Origin: Whalleya microplaca
Taxonomy: Eukaryota; Ascomycota; Sordariomycetes; Xylariales; Xylariaceae
NCBI GenBank assembly: GCA_022497155.1
Contig: MU385719.1
Coordinates: forward strand, 186,001-250,000
Length of the DNA stretch: 64,000 nt
Direction: 5' to 3'
Every line of letters begins with the position of its first letter. Position 1 is the stretch's first letter. Position numbers and translations under genes: made by a program. This document shows, piece by piece, positions 60,789 through 64,000 of the stretch. Below the pieces are notes generated by a model. The model made no database searches, had not been told where the DNA came from, and saw only the letters and a list, made by a program, of their open reading frames with translations.

Positions 60789-61123
60789 AGAACTCCCGCA
60801 TCCAGTGTATTACCGCATATACCACTCGATGTGATAAGAAATCCCATGTGGATCTATGACTATGCTAGAATTAAAGGTACGAAGTAGAACAAGAATAATA
60901 CCCATCAATGATTTCCTCCGAGAAAATGTCAATTCCATCCCGCTACATTATGATGCTTCCTTCCCAGACGCCACTTTCCGACGATGCAGATTTTTTTGTA
61001 CAATCCCGAGACAGCAAGCAAAAACAACAATCTCGAGGTCTTGGCCAAGCAATCATGCAAAACTAGAAATGCAAATGAAAGAAGAAAAGAACCACAATTC
61101 GTACATGCGTGTCCCCTTTTTTT
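60789..61123. other. Convergent 3' region of NOSIP and carrier genes
   Basis: 335 bases between the two stop codons, with a T10 tract directly beside the carrier stop codon. No gene is seen. Confidence 0.5.
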
Positions 61124-62923
61124 TTAGTCCCGGTCAAGCCCGCGGTGCGATCCATCAATCAAGTTGGCGACAACATTCGTCAGCCCAAGCTCTATGGCCT
61201 TCCTGCCCCGCGGCTTCGCGACGATCTGGCTCCGATCCAGACGGGTCTGCAGCGCTCTCGGGAGCGACTGCACGACCTCGCCAATGCTCTCACGGAAGCT
61301 CTCGCGCGCCCGCCCGCCCTCTGGCCGTCCTCCCATCGACATCGGCATCCCCATCGGCATGCGTTCCGGCATACCGACGGACATCCCCTCCGGTTGTTTC
61401 ACCGGCACGGCCTCCAGCGGCCGTTCTGACATCCCTGCGAGGTTGACCTCCGGCCTCGCGGCCGTGATATCGGTCAGACTGCGGGCAGGTCCCGCTTCTA
61501 GCATTCTATCTTCTGGTCTTACAAACGCCGACGGATCGCCCTCGAGCATCCTATCCGGCCTCATGGTGTTCACGGTCTCGGGCAAGCCGCGGTCGAGCCC
61601 GGCGTCCAGCCCGGCCTCGGGCACATGCACCGGCATGCCTTTCGGCACGGCCATTCCGGCGGGCATGGCGCGGCGGGCGCGGCGGGCGCGCAGCTCGACC
61701 ATGACGCCGAGCGAGAAGAGGTAGAGCTTGAACAGCAGCTTGTGGACGACGCGCTTGGCGACCATGGTGGTTCCGTGCCCGAAGAAGGCGCGCAGCAGCT
61801 CGCCGCGCAGCCCGTGGTACAGCGACCGGATGCCCTCGAGCCGGATGATCTGCACGATCGTGCCGAAGATGCTCTGCTTGGTGAACTTCTGCACCGCGCG
61901 GATCGCCTTCAGCTTCGCCTCCACCTCCTGGTCCACATCTCTGTGCTCCGGAGGCGGCGACTCGCCGCCCAGCTCGGCCCCGCGCAGGACCTCCCCCGTG
62001 TCCAGCTCGACGGGCACGCCGGCCTGCAGCCGCGCCCGCGCCGTCTGGAACGGGTACGTGAGGCCCGTGGCGATGGTCTTGCTGACGGCCGCGATGAGGA
62101 AGGCCACGTGCGAGGGGGGCTCGGCCAGGTCCTTGCCGGCCAGCGCTCTCTTCTTCAGAAAGCCCTGTAGGAAGAACGTGATGCTGGGGTTGAGCGCGAG
62201 CACGAGGCTGGCCGAGTAGCCGGACCAGAAGCCGGAGATGCCTTGCTCTTGCAGGATCTCGCTCGCGATGCCACGGAAGCTGACGCCAAGAGGGTTACCA
62301 TCCGGGTCGACCAGGGTGGCCGTCTGCTTGCGGTTGACGATGTTCGCGATCGGCGTGGTGAAGACCTGCGAGCAGGCCCCCGCCGCCATGCCGATCGCCA
62401 GCTCCTCTATGATACCCATCTCCCGCCCACTCAATCGCCGGCTACGGCTGACGCGGATACTGTGGATCCACTCATAGAATAGAAAAAATAGGAAAGAGTC
62501 CAAGACAGATTTGGCTGCATCTTGAGCCAGGCCAGTAGAGAGCGCTCTCGGAGCGCCACTTCCATCGGATCTCAAGGTCTGCAAAAAAGAGTCGACGACG
62601 CCGGGCTGGCGGTGATGGTTGTGCCGCTGGGAGGGACTTTGGCCGGGACTGGAGCTCTCGTTGTTCTGTTCGTGTTGATGATCTGGATCTTGACTTGGAG
62701 TCTGCGGATCGGTAGCTTCTGTGCTTGTGTGAGCTGTGCTTGCTCTGCCTGCTCGACCGTCGTTGCGGAGTTGGCGGGCTTGTAGCCGTGTAGTTAGTAG
62801 AGAAAGAGGCAAAAGTGTACATTTTGATATGAGCGTGCCCGCAGAGCCGGAGAAGGCGTGGTGAAGGGCAGGGAGGAAGTTGTCTGAGTTGGTGGTGTCG
62901 AGGAGGGTACTTGACGATGGCAT
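61124..62923 (-). CDS. Mitochondrial-carrier-family protein, peroxisomal ANT1/PMP47-like, with long C-terminal tail
   Basis: An intronless 599-residue protein. Residues about 15-410 form a carrier core with three degenerate signatures: PLSLLTTRLQ, TPIANIVNRKQ and YPFQTARARLQ. A Ser/Gln-rich insert lies between the first pair of helices. The third repeat ends SIFGTIVQIIRLEGIRSLYHGLRGELLRAFFGHG. The arrangement is closest to peroxisomal adenine nucleotide carriers (yeast Ant1, PMP47), which import ATP for fatty-acid activation, but the acidic signature residues are substituted, so transport specificity is uncertain. From about residue 408 a ~190-residue tail follows with repeated MPxGM, RMLE and DAGLDRGL words; carriers of this type normally end near here. 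The tail contains no membrane helix. The final residues ...DRD stop next to a poly(T) tract. Confidence 0.75.
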   Translation of the reverse strand: MPSSSTLLDTTNSDNFLPALHHAFSGSAGTLISKCTLLPLSLLTTRLQARQLRNDGRAGRASTAHTSTEATDPQTPSQDPDHQHEQNNESSSPGQSPSQRHNHHRQPGVVDSFLQTLRSDGSGAPRALSTGLAQDAAKSVLDSFLFFLFYEWIHSIRVSRSRRLSGREMGIIEELAIGMAAGACSQVFTTPIANIVNRKQTATLVDPDGNPLGVSFRGIASEILQEQGISGFWSGYSASLVLALNPSITFFLQGFLKKRALAGKDLAEPPSHVAFLIAAVSKTIATGLTYPFQTARARLQAGVPVELDTGEVLRGAELGGESPPPEHRDVDQEVEAKLKAIRAVQKFTKQSIFGTIVQIIRLEGIRSLYHGLRGELLRAFFGHGTTMVAKRVVHKLLFKLYLFSLGVMVELRARRARRAMPAGMAVPKGMPVHVPEAGLDAGLDRGLPETVNTMRPDRMLEGDPSAFVRPEDRMLEAGPARSLTDITAARPEVNLAGMSERPLEAVPVKQPEGMSVGMPERMPMGMPMSMGGRPEGGRARESFRESIGEVVQSLPRALQTRLDRSQIVAKPRGRKAIELGLTNVVANLIDGSHRGLDRD

Positions 62924-64000
62924 GATGGACTTCCACGTTCCAATTGAGTGGTAGTTGGAGGATGAGAGGAAAGTGGGCTTATATCAGAGACTAAAGCCGC
63001 CGCTTGGGCATTGCCGATCAAAACAAACGTGAGGGTCTCATGGACAGTGCCACGAGTGGTTGGGTGTCGGTGTGCGTGTGAGTTCAACAGTGCCAAGTCA
63101 TCTAGGAACGGATGGGGCTGCGAAGTTGTATGGGTGGTAAGGATGGTAAGGATGGTAAGGGGTGGTAAGGGTGGTACTGGCAAGTATGGGCGAGTATGGG
63201 CGAGCACGGGCAGTGTGTGCGAGCAGTCTCGGTACGGATATCTGTTTCGATGCTATTGGGTCTGTTTGCACGAGGCCGAGAGCATTTGTTTGTGTGTACG
63301 AAGGTCGCTGTTGGCGGGTTACTATATCAAGTCTCTGCCCGAGGCTCGGAATGGATGCATCTGACCAGACCACTCAACCGACGTCATGGCCCAAACGGTC
63401 CACTTTACGTACCAGCGCGGGAGCTTCTCCCATTATTCAGACGTTGAGGCTTCGACCCTCCACTGACCACATCCAATCCCTCGGGATTGGACTGCAATTG
63501 CGTTTCCCGTTGTAAACAAAAATAACATCGCCAATAACGTCGCCAATCAGGGTGGCGCTGCAAGGGGCTTTCTTTTTCCCAAGTGACCTGTAGGAATCTC
63601 GGGCGTCCTGCCGGAGAGATAGGCGATTTACACGTGTAACCCGCCCGCTTCAGTCTACTGCGGCTCCATGCATGCACGCATTGATCAGGCCTCGTCTCCC
63701 CTGGCCAGTCTTTCGGGCATCGACACGTGTGCAATCACGGGTCTCAATTTTTGTGAAGAGCAAACGACTCCCGCAGTATCAAGAAATGATAGGGTGCTCT
63801 ATTCTGACTCACCCCTCTTCCAGATGGATGATGGGTGGCATCGCGCAAATCTTCAACTATGAGCTGTGGGCACTGGAGACCGACGCTGGGGAAGAGGAGA
63901 CAATATCAAATATACCTGGCGAATTGCAATTGTGATGTCCACCCAACGCCGTTATTCACCTGCCGGAATGGTCCTCAATTCCAGAAAATCACATGTGCCT
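62924..64000. other. Upstream flank of the carrier gene, gene-free to the window end
   Basis: It contains the carrier promoter and leader plus a GGTAAGGAT-type tandem repeat at about 63134-63178. Open frames on both strands near 63000-63935 are overlapping and unlike known proteins. A gene entering from beyond the window cannot be excluded. Confidence 0.5.
63134..63178. repeat. GGTAAGGAT / GGTAAGGGT tandem repeat
   Basis: Four to five degenerate copies of a 9-base unit upstream of the carrier gene. Non-coding. Confidence 0.8.

Overview
The window looks like chromosomal DNA of a filamentous ascomycete (Pezizomycotina, probably a Sordariomycete). The genes carry short introns of about 47-180 bases with GT...AG ends, and their products are typical fungal single-copy housekeeping proteins. 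They are separated by fairly long gene-free stretches rich in simple repeats and in TACCTA/TAGGTA words. I see no bacterial-style operon, CRISPR array, rRNA, convincing tRNA or secondary-metabolite cluster. Seventeen protein genes can be modelled, and most splice junctions were fixed by reading frame plus conservation of the joined protein.

Layout. 1.6-3.1 kb: HAL4/SAT4-type kinase (+). 6.6-8.1 kb: conserved disordered protein of unknown function (-). 8.1-15.4 kb: gene-free. 15.4-18.0 kb: LCAT-like alpha/beta hydrolase (-). 19.2-20.0 kb: Gtt1-type glutathione transferase (-). 20.38-20.85 kb: a 457-base non-autonomous DNA transposon with 43-base terminal inverted repeats and a 9-base target duplication. 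22.6-25.2 kb: divergent pair SAP18 (-) and PRP18 (+). 25.5-27.2 kb: COP9 signalosome subunit 1 (-). 31.2-34.5 kb: Zn2Cys6 transcription factor (+). 35.5-37.7 kb: M24B prolidase/Xaa-Pro aminopeptidase (+). 38.2-39.6 kb: Emp47-like L-type lectin cargo receptor (-). 40.6-42.3 kb: ALG8 glucosyltransferase (+). 43.7-47.1 kb: ITC1/ACF1-like ISWI partner (+). 49.2-51.5 kb: poly(A) polymerase (-). 52.4-54.6 kb: septin-like GTPase with a C-terminal membrane segment (-). 55.6-56.6 kb: PHO85-type cyclin-dependent kinase (+). 57.6-59.0 kb: tafazzin (-). 59.5-60.8 kb: NOSIP-like RING protein (+). 61.1-62.9 kb: peroxisomal-type adenine nucleotide carrier with an unusual C-terminal tail (-).

The genes do not form one pathway. 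Weak functional themes are RNA processing and chromatin (SAP18, PRP18, poly(A) polymerase, ITC1, NOSIP), ER/Golgi glycoprotein handling (ALG8, Emp47-like lectin), membrane lipids (LCAT-like protein, tafazzin) and nutrient or ion signalling (HAL4-like kinase, PHO85, the zinc-cluster factor). Four divergent pairs share 0.5-1 kb promoters (SAP18/PRP18, septin-like/PHO85, tafazzin/NOSIP, lectin/ALG8).

The most notable non-gene signal is the transposon at 20387-20843. The most notable gene-level signals are a possible zinc-cluster-less isoform of the transcription factor, a start-codon-only first exon in the ITC1-like gene, a 19-base tafazzin microexon carrying the catalytic histidine, and an upstream ORF that overlaps the ALG8 start codon.
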